DNA from: Oscillospiraceae bacterium
GTDB lineage: Bacteria; Bacillota; Clostridia; Oscillospirales; Ruminococcaceae
DNA length: 64,000 bases
Assembly (NCBI GenBank): GCA_016298065.1
Contig: JAEDDN010000006.1
Coordinates: 1 to 64,000, forward strand
Direction of reading: 5' to 3'
Both the position numbers and the translations under genes were made by a program. Within the stretch, counting starts at the first letter, position 1, and each line of letters starts with the position of its first letter. The notes under the pieces were generated by a model that saw only the letters and a program-made list of their open reading frames with translations, made no database searches and had not been told where the DNA came from. Below, piece by piece: positions 27,003 through 35,027 of this stretch.

Positions 27003-27336
27003 ACTTATTTTTGCACTTATTTACATCGGCGGTGTGTTTGTATCTGCAATCGCTCAAATACTTTTAAAAAAAAGTGCCGGAAAAACTTATGAAAACAAAA
27101 TCAGAGAATATCTTAATCCTTATGTAATTATTTCTTATGCGATTTTCTTTGGTGCAACCTTCTGTACGATATATGCATATAAGGAAGTTCCTCTGTCTTT
27201 AGGACCTATTCTTGCAGCATCAGAGTATATTTTTGTCGCAGTTTTGAGCAGACTCATACTCAAAGAGCACATAAATCTTAAAAAATTTATCGGACTTTCT
27301 GTAATAATCGCAGGTATTATTATATATTCCCTGTAA
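26992..27336 (+). CDS. EmrE/ArnF-like small four-helix membrane protein, subunit 2
   Basis: A 114-residue partner of the preceding protein. It has four hydrophobic helices with the family pattern AQILLKKSAG after helix 1, YKEVPLSLGPILAASEYIFVAVLS through helix 3 and a C-terminal GLSVIIAGIIIYSL helix. Start codon ATG lies inside the end of the upstream gene, so translation is coupled and the two are likely made in equal amounts. Candidate lipid-linked sugar flippase half. Confidence 0.8.
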   Translation: MNSKLIFALIYIGGVFVSAIAQILLKKSAGKTYENKIREYLNPYVIISYAIFFGATFCTIYAYKEVPLSLGPILAASEYIFVAVLSRLILKEHINLKKFIGLSVIIAGIIIYSL

Positions 27337-27348
27337 TGAGGTGACAGT

Positions 27349-28437
27349 ATGAAATTCGACATAAGGCAAACAAATATAGCCAAAGGAATAGCTCTGCTAT
27401 TACTTCTTTGGCATCACTTGTTTTATAACAATCCGACAAGATATGATTGGTATACTTCGCTTTTTTATATAGGCGACAAACCGGTTGAAGCATTTTTAGC
27501 TGATTTTTTCTTGGTATGCGTGTCGATATTTTTGTTCTTAAGCGGATACGGAATATTTAAAAGCTATGAAAGCTACTTAAAACGAAATACCACTAATGAG
27601 CTTGGATTTAAGGGTAATGTCACCTTTGTTAAAAACAGGCTTATTAAGCTTTTATCAAGCTATTATGTAATTTATATTATTTTTGTCCCTATGGGGTTAT
27701 TTTTCGGACGTTCTTTCATCACTATATACGGCGGTGATCCTTTAAAGTATCTGGCCGATATGTTTGGCTTGTCGTATTTATTTTACGGATATTCCTTTAC
27801 CATGAACGCTACCTGGTGGTATATGAGCATTATTATCGTGTATACGATATTGTATCCGTTATTACATAAAGCGTGTAAATACTCAGGTATAATTTTATTG
27901 TTATTTTCGGTATTGATTAGCATTATACCTCTTAATATGAGACAGCTTCAGTTATATATAGCTCCGTTTGTCTTGGGAATGTCATTTGCCGACAGTAATG
28001 GATTTGAATATCTTGATAAAAAGCTTGGCTCCATATCGAAAAAGGTCATATTCAGTATAATTATCTTAGCGATTGCAGTTTCCTTTAGATATTTAGTATT
28101 CAAGCAAGAAAGATATTTCTACTTTTTATTTGCGTTTTCTATCGTACTGATAAGTTATTTCTTTATTTCAAAAATACCTTTTATCAATAAGATCTTAGAG
28201 GAAATAGGAAAGAAAAGCGGTAAGATTTTTATGATGCACACATTTATTTACCTTTTCTATTTTTCCGATTTTATTTACGGCTTTAAATATTCGGTAATTA
28301 TATATATTGTTTTATTAGTAGTGTGCTATCTTATTGCGCTGGCATTGGATTGGCTCATGAAAATAACAAGATATAATAAGTTAATAGATAAATGGACTGC
28401 ATCTAATGCATCGAACATCAAAGCGCAAAAACTTTGA
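27349..28437 (+). CDS. Membrane acyltransferase, family 3 (OafA/WecH-like)
   Basis: A 362-residue protein with about ten membrane helices. The start, NIAKGIALLLLLWHHLFY, carries the paired-His region typical of acyltransferase-3 proteins, and FLFLSGYGIFKSYESYLKR matches the following SGY/R motif. Such enzymes O-acetylate or O-acylate exported sugars. It is last in the glycan operon, 12 bases after the second EmrE-like gene. Very AT-rich codon use, like the N-terminus of the CitC-like gene, hints at horizontal origin. No terminator is seen before the tRNA promoter. Confidence 0.85.
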   Translation: MKFDIRQTNIAKGIALLLLLWHHLFYNNPTRYDWYTSLFYIGDKPVEAFLADFFLVCVSIFLFLSGYGIFKSYESYLKRNTTNELGFKGNVTFVKNRLIKLLSSYYVIYIIFVPMGLFFGRSFITIYGGDPLKYLADMFGLSYLFYGYSFTMNATWWYMSIIIVYTILYPLLHKACKYSGIILLLFSVLISIIPLNMRQLQLYIAPFVLGMSFADSNGFEYLDKKLGSISKKVIFSIIILAIAVSFRYLVFKQERYFYFLFAFSIVLISYFFISKIPFINKILEEIGKKSGKIFMMHTFIYLFYFSDFIYGFKYSVIIYIVLLVVCYLIALALDWLMKITRYNKLIDKWTASNASNIKAQKL

Positions 28438-28460
28438 GTGCAATAAATTTTAAAAAAATG

Positions 28461-28489
28461 TTGACAAACCCAATGTAATATGGTAAACT
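28461..28489 (+). promoter_or_regulatory. Promoter of the tRNA-Thr/tRNA-Tyr pair
   Basis: Consensus TTGACA (28461-28466), 17-base spacer, TAAACT (28484-28489) preceded by TGG. It begins 24 bases after the acyltransferase stop. Confidence 0.85.
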
Positions 28490-28516
28490 AATTAAGTGCC
28501 TTACGGTAAATGATGT

Positions 28517-28592
28517 GCTGGTGTAGCTCAGTTGGTAGAGCAGCTGATTTGTAATCAGCAGGTCGGGGGTTCGAGTCCGTCCACCAGCTCCA
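28517..28592 (+). tRNA. tRNA-Thr (TGT)
   Basis: Full cloverleaf with acceptor GCTGGTG/CACCAGC, D-arm GCTCAGTTGGTAGAGC, anticodon stem GCTGA/TCAGC with loop TTTGTAA (anticodon TGT), T-loop TTCGAGT and encoded CCA. The T-stem GGGGG/CCGTC has one G-G mismatch, where CCCTC would be expected. Confidence 0.95.
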
Positions 28593-28619
28593 TTTTCTTG
28601 TAGGCATAAAATTAAATAC

Positions 28620-28705
28620 GGAGGATTTCCCGAGCGGCCAAAGGGGGCAGACTGTAAATCTGTTGCTTTTCAGCTTCGGTGGTTCGAATCCACCATCCTC
28701 CACCA
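28620..28705 (+). tRNA. tRNA-Tyr (GTA)
   Basis: Class II tRNA with acceptor GGAGGAT/ATCCTCC, anticodon loop CTGTAAA (anticodon GTA), a long variable arm (TGCTTTTCAGCTTCG region), T-loop TTCGAAT and encoded CCA. It is co-transcribed with tRNA-Thr 27 bases upstream. Confidence 0.95.
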
Positions 28706-28706
28706 A

Positions 28707-28737
28707 AACGCCTCGTCTTTCGACGAGGCGTTTTTTA
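28707..28737 (+). terminator. Terminator of the tRNA pair
   Basis: Stem AACGCCTCGTC (28707-28717) with GACGAGGCGTT (28722-28732) and a TTTC loop, directly followed by a T run. Confidence 0.9.
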
Positions 28738-28845
28738 ATTAAATTTTCCCTTTCGCAATAAACTGTTCCCTTTTAAAATATAAAATACATCTTCAGCTTA
28801 TTATGTTTTCGCTTATATTGTACCTTTATTTTTTACTTAAAAAAA

Positions 28846-28879
28846 TAAACCGCCCTCGTCGTAAGACGAGGGCGGTTTA
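28846..28879 (-). terminator. Terminator of ldh
   Basis: Fifteen-bp stem (TAAACCGCCCTCGTC, 28846-28860 with 28865-28879) with a 4-base loop, 10 bases past the ldh stop. The minus strand then runs into Ts. Confidence 0.88.
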
Positions 28880-28888
28880 AATTATTTA

Positions 28889-29872
28889 TTACTGATTATC
28901 TATTACTTCTTTTACTCTTACGGCGCTTTCTCTGAGCGCTGCAAGCTCTTCATCGGAAAGCGGGAATTCTTTTCTTTCCTTAATGCCGTTTCTGTCAAGC
29001 ACACACGGCACGCTTATAGCTACATCGCTTATTCCGTATTCGCCGTTTAGTATCGACGATACTGCGAGTGTTGATTGCTTGTCGCCAAACATAATATCTG
29101 CTATTGCACATACGCAGGTAGCGATACCGTAGTGAGTACGTCCCTTAGCCGATATGATTGAAGCTCCCATATTTTTAACCGTTGCGGATAATTCTTCTTT
29201 TTTCTCTTCGTCCCACTCTGCGCCGATATGCTTACAGTAATCCTCTAAACTGTACTCGCCGTCGTCGGAACATACGGTTATTCTGCTATATACAGGCACC
29301 TGTGAGTCGCCGTGTTCGCCTAATATGTAGCAATGCTTTACCGAGTCTAAAGAGCATTTTGAGTCTTTGTCAAAAACGCCTATATATTCTGCTACAGTTC
29401 TTGTAAATCTGGAGCTATCAAGCAAACAGCCCATTCCGAAAACTCTGCCGCTTGGCAAGCCCATCAGCTTATCCATTTCGTATGTGAGTATATCAACCGG
29501 ATTTGATACCATAAGCACGGCACCCTTTGTGTAATACGGCTTCATCTTGCTTGCAATATCTCTTATAATAACGAGATTATCCTTTATCATATCAAGTCTT
29601 GATTCGCCCGGGCGTCTGTTTCTTCCTGCGGTAACTATTATAAGGTCGCAGTCCTTACAGTCGGTGTATTCGCCTGCTTTTATTGCAACGCTGCCCAAAT
29701 TTGCAAGACCGTGCGCTATATCGTCAACCTCGCCTACTGCCTTTTTCTTGTCAACGTCTATCAGTATTACTTCTTTTGCTCTGTCGGTTATGGTCAGAGC
29801 GTACGCTATTGAGGCTCCTACAAAGCCTGCGCCGATTATTGCGATTTTTCCTATTTTTTCTTTACTTGACAT
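28889..29872 (-). CDS. ldh: L-lactate dehydrogenase
   Basis: A 327-residue NAD-dependent dehydrogenase reducing pyruvate to L-lactate in fermentation. It shows the Rossmann motif IIGAGFVGASIAYAL (13-27), the substrate loop AGRNRRPGESRLDM (with the loop residue seen in LDH rather than malate dehydrogenase), VSNPVDILTY, and the catalytic GEHGDSQVP. The R-R-P-G-E-S loop is a little unlike the usual QKPGETR, so malate or another 2-oxoacid as substrate cannot be fully excluded. Monocistronic. Confidence 0.9.
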   Translation of the reverse strand: MSSKEKIGKIAIIGAGFVGASIAYALTITDRAKEVILIDVDKKKAVGEVDDIAHGLANLGSVAIKAGEYTDCKDCDLIIVTAGRNRRPGESRLDMIKDNLVIIRDIASKMKPYYTKGAVLMVSNPVDILTYEMDKLMGLPSGRVFGMGCLLDSSRFTRTVAEYIGVFDKDSKCSLDSVKHCYILGEHGDSQVPVYSRITVCSDDGEYSLEDYCKHIGAEWDEEKKEELSATVKNMGASIISAKGRTHYGIATCVCAIADIMFGDKQSTLAVSSILNGEYGISDVAISVPCVLDRNGIKERKEFPLSDEELAALRESAVRVKEVIDNQ

Positions 29873-29945
29873 ATTGCTGTTTCCCCCTAATAAATATGCA
29901 AAGCCATTTTAAAAAACATAATCAGGCATTATAATATCCTTATGT

Positions 29946-29974
29946 AGTTTACCATATCAGTCGCTATTTTTCAA
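29946..29974 (-). promoter_or_regulatory. Promoter of ldh
   Basis: Minus-strand TTGAAA (29969-29974), 17-base spacer ending ATATGG, TAAACT (29946-29951). The spacer end and -10 are the same as in the tRNA promoter at 28461. About 70 bases before the ATG. Confidence 0.6.
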
Positions 29975-29995
29975 CATAATTTTTCAAAAAAATTA

Positions 29996-30039
29996 ACTTA
30001 CCCCCTCTTAAAGCTATAATACTCTAAGAGGGGGTAAGT
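29996..30039 (-). terminator. Terminator of the lipoprotein gene
   Basis: Fifteen-bp stem (ACTTACCCCCTCTTA, 29996-30010 with 30025-30039) with a 14-base loop; the minus strand continues TAATTTTTTT. Confidence 0.8.
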
Positions 30040-30076
30040 GTTTACCGTTATGTAGTTTTTATATTAAAGGTTGCCT

Positions 30077-30955
30077 TTACGGATTTAAGGTAATTACCTC
30101 GTTAGCGTAATCATCTGCGCCCCAATCGTCGCTGTCGTAAACACGAAGCTTAAACTCTATTTCTTCTACGTCTGTTATGCCGTTGTCTTCAAAATCGGAA
30201 TCCGACCAAGTCATAGAGCTAAATGCGCATTTGCCTGCCGAAACGGAAGAAACATAAAGAGGATCGGTCATATATCCGTTTACCGAAACTTCATCTGCGC
30301 TTACGGTTATGTTAGCGTCACTCTTGTTGATTACAAATAAGTTTACTTCATAGCCCCAGAAGTCGTCTTCGTCGCATCCTGTAACAATAACTGTTGCGTA
30401 ATCGTTATCAAGAATAACCTTGTCTGATGACTGTGCTTCTCTTTCATATACGGTAGCCTCATCTTCGCCGTAAGGATAAACGTGAACTGTTTCCAAAGCT
30501 ACAGGATCAGCGTCCCAGTTTTCAGAGTCATATACCTTAAAGGTAAGCTCTATGTCGGTGTAATCGCCGATGTCGTTGTCTTCAAGTGCAGAATCCGAGA
30601 AAGTGATATCGTCGTTTGCGGTTTTACCTGCAGCAACGTCTGTTGCGAAGAAAGGATCGCATTCAACGCCGTTAATAGATGCATTTGTTACCGAGAACAT
30701 ATAAGTTGTGTCGGCAGATTTATTTTCAAGTGTAACTTTTAAGGCATATCCCCAGAAGTCGTCCTCGTCTATTCCGGTAATTGTGATTGCACATTCGTCG
30801 TTGTCTACAGCTACTATTTCTTCAAAAGAAGACGGTGCGCCCTTTGAGCTTCCCTTATTTGATGTGCCGCCGCCATTGTTATTTGACGGAGCGCCGCAAG
30901 CCGCAAGCGAGAGTGTAAGTGCAAGGGCAAGCGCTAAAGCTATAATTTTTTTCAT
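30077..30955 (-). CDS. Lipoprotein with two tandem acidic domains
   Basis: A 292-residue lipoprotein. The signal peptide ends in the lipobox SLAAC with lipidated Cys20, followed by an Asn/Gly/Ser linker to about 45. Two homologous halves (about 50-165 and 175-290) each contain DEDDFWGY, a strand ENKSADTTY or INKSDANIT, a V-NG-ECDPF or V-NGYMTDPL segment and the acidic S-DSALEDNDI or SDSDFEDNGI loop. The aspartate-rich loops suggest calcium or other cation binding. The function is not known; a duplicated immunoglobulin-like fold is a guess. Monocistronic. Confidence 0.75.
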   Translation of the reverse strand: MKKIIALALALALTLSLAACGAPSNNNGGGTSNKGSSKGAPSSFEEIVAVDNDECAITITGIDEDDFWGYALKVTLENKSADTTYMFSVTNASINGVECDPFFATDVAAGKTANDDITFSDSALEDNDIGDYTDIELTFKVYDSENWDADPVALETVHVYPYGEDEATVYEREAQSSDKVILDNDYATVIVTGCDEDDFWGYEVNLFVINKSDANITVSADEVSVNGYMTDPLYVSSVSAGKCAFSSMTWSDSDFEDNGITDVEEIEFKLRVYDSDDWGADDYANEVITLNP

Positions 30956-31094
30956 TTTATGTACCTCCGATGGTTAAAATATAATTGTCAACAAATTTAT
31001 TATTTGTTGAGTTTAGTATAACATATTGCCTACATATTCGCAATTTCTAAGTTAAACAAAGTTATTTTATGCTTTTTAGTTAATTTATATGACA

Positions 31095-31130
31095 AACCCC
31101 TCCCGTATTGCTTATGATACCGGAGGGGTT
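31095..31130 (-). terminator. Terminator of the aro operon
   Basis: AACCCCTCC (31095-31103) pairs with GGAGGGGTT (31122-31130); an inner GTAT/ATAC extends it past one C-C mismatch. It lies just beyond the aroQ stop, and the minus strand continues TTTGTC, so the T run is short. Confidence 0.7.
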
Positions 31131-31133
31131 AAA

Positions 31134-31577
31134 TTAAGCTTTGTTTTCCAAAACGTAGTCTTTTAAAAACAGTATCGCTTCACGGTAGCCTTCAAAGCCC
31201 TTGCCGTAAATGGATTTTACACATACAAGCGACGGGTAAGAAAAGTGTCTGAACTTTTCACGCTCAAATATGTTTGAGATATGCACCTCAACCGCAGGTA
31301 TCATAACCGCCTTAAGTGCATCTAAAATCGCAACGCTTGTGTGAGTATAGGCGGCAGGGTTTATCACTATGCCGTCATATTTTCCGTAAGCCTCTTGGAT
31401 AGCGTCAACTATTGCGCCCTCGTGGTTTGACTGAAAAAACGAAACGTCGATCTGCTCTGCCTTACAAACCTCTGAAATAAAACTTAAAAGTCCCTCATAG
31501 GTTTCGCTTCCGTAGATATTTTTTTCTCGTATTCCAAGCATATTTAAATTAGGCCCGTTAATTACCAAAAAACGCAT
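31134..31577 (-). CDS. aroQ: 3-dehydroquinate dehydratase, type II
   Basis: A 147-residue dodecameric-type enzyme that dehydrates 3-dehydroquinate in the shikimate pathway. Typical are INGPNLNMLGIREKNIYG (6-23, with the flexible catalytic loop Arg and Tyr), FQSNHEGAIVDAI, INPAAYTHTSVAILDAL and VEVHISNIFEREKFRHFSY. It is the last gene of the operon; its start overlaps the end of the aroE-aroK fusion by 20 bases. Confidence 0.96.
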   Translation of the reverse strand: MRFLVINGPNLNMLGIREKNIYGSETYEGLLSFISEVCKAEQIDVSFFQSNHEGAIVDAIQEAYGKYDGIVINPAAYTHTSVAILDALKAVMIPAVEVHISNIFEREKFRHFSYPSLVCVKSIYGKGFEGYREAILFLKDYVLENKA

Positions 31578-32799
31578 AAATGCTCTCCTTTACTAAACTT
31601 ACGGTGTCGTCAAAGTGACCGTTATTATCCACAGTGAAGTCACTGCATTCTTCATAAAGCGGTTTTCTTTGCCTTTTAATCTCCTTTAAGGCGTCAAGGC
31701 TTTTAGATAAGGGGCGACCGCCTTTATCAAGCTTATTTAAGTCTCTTGTAAGCTCAATTACAACGCTGTTTTGCCTTAAGTTTTTGCGATTTTCTTCCCT
31801 TAGTATAACTCCGCCGCCTGTAGAAATCACCATACCGCTTTTTTTAGAATATTCTGCAGTTACTTTAGCCTCGATATTTCTAAACTCGTCCTCGCCCTTT
31901 AGCTTAAAAATTTCGGGGATAGACATACCTGCCTGTTTTTCTATAGCCTTATCCAAATCCACAAAAGGACGGTTTAACTCCCTTGCGATTTTTTTGGCAA
32001 CGGCGGTTTTACCGCTGCCGGGCATACCTATAAAGGCGATGTTTAACATCTCGCTTTCAAGCTCGTTTTTAATTTTTTCTATCTGCTGTGTCGGGATTTC
32101 TTTGCCCGTAAAAAGCTCGCCTGCATATTTTGCCTGCGCCACAAGCATTGAAAGTCCGCCGATATTTTTAATGTTAAGTGTATCTGCCTGCTGTAAAAGT
32201 CTTGTTCTATAGGGGTTATAAATAACGTCGATAACTCCCTCGCAGTCAGGGAAAGCCGCTAAGTCTACGGGGCTATTCTCGGTATTCGGGAACATTCCCA
32301 CAGGGGTAGTGTTAACTATTACCTTGGCGTCCTTGTGCAGATGTAAATTATTATAGTTATTCTCACCCTTACGGGAAACCACTATCGGCTCTCCGCCGTT
32401 ATCTTTAACGGCTGTACAAGCTGTCTTGCTCGTGCCTCCGCTTCCTAAGATTATAACCTTTTTGCCCTCAAAGGAAATACCCTTGCTGTTTGCCATATAT
32501 AAAAAGCCGTCGTAATCGGTGTTGTCGCCGTATAAACTGCCGTCGGGAAGTTTTATAATAGTATTTACGCTCCCGATTTTTTTAGCCTTTTCGGATAATT
32601 TTGAGCAATACGGTATAACCGACTGCTTATACGGTATAGTTACGTTTAGCCCGTCAAAGTCCTTACGCTTTAAAAACTCATCGAGATTTTTATTCTCTAT
32701 CGGGACAAGCTCATAATCGTAATACCCGAATTTTTCGTGTATTATTTTAGAATAACTATGCCCTAATTTTTCACCTATAAGGCCATATCTACACTTCAT
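31558..32799 (-). CDS. aroE-aroK: Fused shikimate dehydrogenase-shikimate kinase
   Basis: A 413-residue bifunctional protein carrying two consecutive pathway steps. Residues 1-245 are shikimate dehydrogenase: LGHSYSKIIHE, catalytic Lys58 in NVTIPYK, NTDYDGF (93-99, Asp94), the NADP loop GSGGTSKT and the C-terminal GLSMLVAQA. Residues 251-413 are shikimate kinase: Walker A GMPGSGKT (258-265), VDLDKAIE, GEDEFRNIE, STGGGVI and GGRPLS. Both halves keep their catalytic residues, so 3-dehydroshikimate can go to shikimate 3-phosphate on one chain. The start overlaps the pheA end by 11 bases. Confidence 0.95.
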   Translation of the reverse strand: MKCRYGLIGEKLGHSYSKIIHEKFGYYDYELVPIENKNLDEFLKRKDFDGLNVTIPYKQSVIPYCSKLSEKAKKIGSVNTIIKLPDGSLYGDNTDYDGFLYMANSKGISFEGKKVIILGSGGTSKTACTAVKDNGGEPIVVSRKGENNYNNLHLHKDAKVIVNTTPVGMFPNTENSPVDLAAFPDCEGVIDVIYNPYRTRLLQQADTLNIKNIGGLSMLVAQAKYAGELFTGKEIPTQQIEKIKNELESEMLNIAFIGMPGSGKTAVAKKIARELNRPFVDLDKAIEKQAGMSIPEIFKLKGEDEFRNIEAKVTAEYSKKSGMVISTGGGVILREENRKNLRQNSVVIELTRDLNKLDKGGRPLSKSLDALKEIKRQRKPLYEECSDFTVDNNGHFDDTVSLVKESIYAFFGN

Positions 32800-33931
32800 A
32801 ATAGCTACCTAAGAACACAAATACTTCGGGGCTGTTTTCAAATTCACTTAAAAGCTTTATAACGTCCTCGGAATAAATCGAAGCGTCCATATCGAAATAA
32901 AACATAAACTCAAAATCACTGCCCGGTATAGGTCTGCTTTCAAGCTTTGAAAGGTTTAAGCCCAAAGCGGAAAACTTTGATATTGTTGTATAAAGCGAGC
33001 CCGGTTTATGAGGCAACGCCATCATTAAGCTTATCTTGTTTGCGCCCGGGAATATCTGAAGATCCTTTGAGATACAGATAAAGCGTGTGTAGTTATTGTC
33101 GCTGTCCTGAATGTCATTTGAAAGCACTTCGAGTCCGTAAAGCTCTGCGCAGTTTAACGAAGATATTGCCGCAACGTCGCTTCTGTCGGAATCAAGCACC
33201 ATTTTTGCAGCAACGGCGGTGTTTTCACAAACGTTAACTTTAACGTCTTTAAGTCCCTTTAAAAATTCTCCGCACTGGCCGATAGCCTGTTCGTGTGAAT
33301 AAATTTCCTTTATGTCCGCCAGTTTTACTCCGCTTTTTGCAAGCAAGCAGTGGTTTAGCTTTAGCTTCATACTGCGTGCAATATAGAAGCTATACTTTTT
33401 CATTAAATCGTACACTTCGTTTACCGAGCCGAAGGAGCTGTTGTCAATAGGAAGTATACCGTACCGGCACATTCCGCTTTGTACGGCCTGGAATACGCCT
33501 TCAAAACGGTTGAAATACATAATAGATGGCAACGAGAAAAGCTTGTCGCAGGCTTGTTGAGAATATGCGCCCTCAATGCCCTGGCATGCAACAACAGCTT
33601 TTTTAGGGAATTCCTTAGGTGTATTTTCTAAAGCCTTAGTGATTTTTTCGGCAAGCTCTGCTTTCCTTGCAAGGTGCAAATTCTGATAAGAACGGCTTAT
33701 GTCAAAAAGCACCGAGTAAAGTATCTTTGTATACATAGCAAGCTCTTCGCCGCTTTCTTCGGTAACTCTTGCGAGTATTTCTCTTTCACGGCTTACGTTT
33801 AAAACAGCTAAGTCGTTTTCCTTTTTATATTCCGCTACCTTTAAGCTTGCCTCCATACGCTTTTTAAAAAGCTCTACCAGCTCGTTATCAATAGAGTCAA
33901 TACTGTTTCTCAAATCGTTTATGTTTTCCAT
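32789..33931 (-). CDS. pheA: Bifunctional chorismate mutase-prephenate dehydratase (P-protein)
   Basis: A 380-residue enzyme for phenylalanine synthesis. Residues 1-85 are an AroQ-type chorismate mutase (LRNSIDSIDNELVELFKKRM, then EREILARV). The prephenate dehydratase domain follows (ACQGIEGAYSQQA, GILPIDNSSFGSV, and the TRF motif in NYTRFI), then an ACT domain (KPGSLYTTISKF, LSKLESRPIP) which in the family binds phenylalanine and gives feedback inhibition. ATG at 33931 is chosen because AAAGGTGA stands 9 bases upstream; a GTG four codons earlier overlaps that site. It begins one base after the aroC stop. Confidence 0.95.
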   Translation of the reverse strand: MENINDLRNSIDSIDNELVELFKKRMEASLKVAEYKKENDLAVLNVSREREILARVTEESGEELAMYTKILYSVLFDISRSYQNLHLARKAELAEKITKALENTPKEFPKKAVVACQGIEGAYSQQACDKLFSLPSIMYFNRFEGVFQAVQSGMCRYGILPIDNSSFGSVNEVYDLMKKYSFYIARSMKLKLNHCLLAKSGVKLADIKEIYSHEQAIGQCGEFLKGLKDVKVNVCENTAVAAKMVLDSDRSDVAAISSLNCAELYGLEVLSNDIQDSDNNYTRFICISKDLQIFPGANKISLMMALPHKPGSLYTTISKFSALGLNLSKLESRPIPGSDFEFMFYFDMDASIYSEDVIKLLSEFENSPEVFVFLGSYYEV

Positions 33932-33932
33932 T

Positions 33933-35027
33933 TTAGTTTTCACCTTTCGCTTTGTTTATCATTAAGTCGTATATGGCTATCGCCACAGCGGCCTCTATAC
34001 ACGGTACTGCTCTTGGCACAATACAGGCGTCGTGTCTGCCCTCTATTAAAAGCTCGGTATCTTCTTTTTTAGATATACTCACCGAGTTTTGCTTTCTATA
34101 AATTGACGGCGTGGGCTTCATAGCTACCTTAAATAAAATCGGCATACCCGAAGAAAGTCCGCCCAAAATACCGCCGTGATTGTTGGTTTTGGTTTTTATG
34201 TTGCCGTTTTCGGTGTAAAAGGCGTCGTTATTTTCGCTGCCTCTCATACCGCACACCTCAAACCCTGCGCCGAACTCAATGCCCTTTACGGCAGGTACGG
34301 CAAAAACGGCTGAGCTTATGCGGTTTTCCAAGCCATCAAAAAGCGGTTCGCCTACACCTACGGGCATACCCAAAACGCAACATTCTATGCTTCCGCCTAC
34401 CGAGTCGCCCGAAGCTCTTACCTCTTCAATCAGCTTTGTTATCGGCTCGTTTAAAGAGCTGTCTAGCAAAGGCATATCTCCCTGACAAACCTTTTTAAAA
34501 TCCTCTTTTTTGACGTTTACAGGGTCAAAGGTAAGGTCTGAGATATTACCTACAGAAGCGATATGTGCGCCTATATATACCCCAAGCTCCTCTAAAAGTC
34601 CCATACACACAGCCCCTGCAAAGCAAATGGGAGCTGTAAGCCTTGCGGAGAAATGTCCTCCGCCTCTTATATCGTTAAAGCCCGAATGCTTTATATGCGC
34701 AGGAAAATCTGCGTGAGCAGGTCGGGGAATATCCCTTAGCTTTGAGTAATCCTTGGAATGTGCGTCGGTATTTTCTATTACTGCACAAAGCGGAGCACCG
34801 CAGGTTACGTTATCGACAAGCCCTGACAAAATGCGTGGAATATCGCTTTCCTTGCGCTTAGTGGAATAAGCGGTGCTTTTTGGCGCACGCCTTTGCATAA
34901 AAGCCTGTATCTTATCTAAATCTATTGTTTTTCCGGCAGGCAAGCCGTCAATGACAACGCCGATAGCCTCTGAGTGAGACTGACCGAAGATTGTCACCTT
35001 AATATTGTTTCCGAAGTTAGATGACAT
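33933..35027 (-). CDS. aroC: Chorismate synthase
   Basis: A 364-residue FMN-dependent enzyme that converts EPSP to chorismate. Motifs: FGQSHSEAIGVVIDGLPAG, RRAPKSTAYSTKRKESD, RPAHADFPAHIKHSGFNDIRGGGHFSARLTA-type core, and the C-terminal RHDACIVPRAVPCIEA. The ATG at 35027 has GGAGGT seven bases upstream; an in-frame TTG further up is part of that site. It overlaps the aroA end by 11 bases, so translation is coupled. Confidence 0.96.
   Translation of the reverse strand: MSSNFGNNIKVTIFGQSHSEAIGVVIDGLPAGKTIDLDKIQAFMQRRAPKSTAYSTKRKESDIPRILSGLVDNVTCGAPLCAVIENTDAHSKDYSKLRDIPRPAHADFPAHIKHSGFNDIRGGGHFSARLTAPICFAGAVCMGLLEELGVYIGAHIASVGNISDLTFDPVNVKKEDFKKVCQGDMPLLDSSLNEPITKLIEEVRASGDSVGGSIECCVLGMPVGVGEPLFDGLENRISSAVFAVPAVKGIEFGAGFEVCGMRGSENNDAFYTENGNIKTKTNNHGGILGGLSSGMPILFKVAMKPTPSIYRKQNSVSISKKEDTELLIEGRHDACIVPRAVPCIEAAVAIAIYDLMINKAKGEN

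Noticed and set aside
28488..28706. 72-codon minus-strand frame with GGFEPPKLKSNR and DSNPRPADYKS
   Set aside because: It is the antisense of the two tRNA genes; such frames are a well-known false annotation.
28889..29872. Malate dehydrogenase in place of lactate dehydrogenase
   Set aside because: The substrate loop RNRRPGESR is not decisive, but GEHGDS and overall length suit LDH, so ldh was kept with lower certainty.
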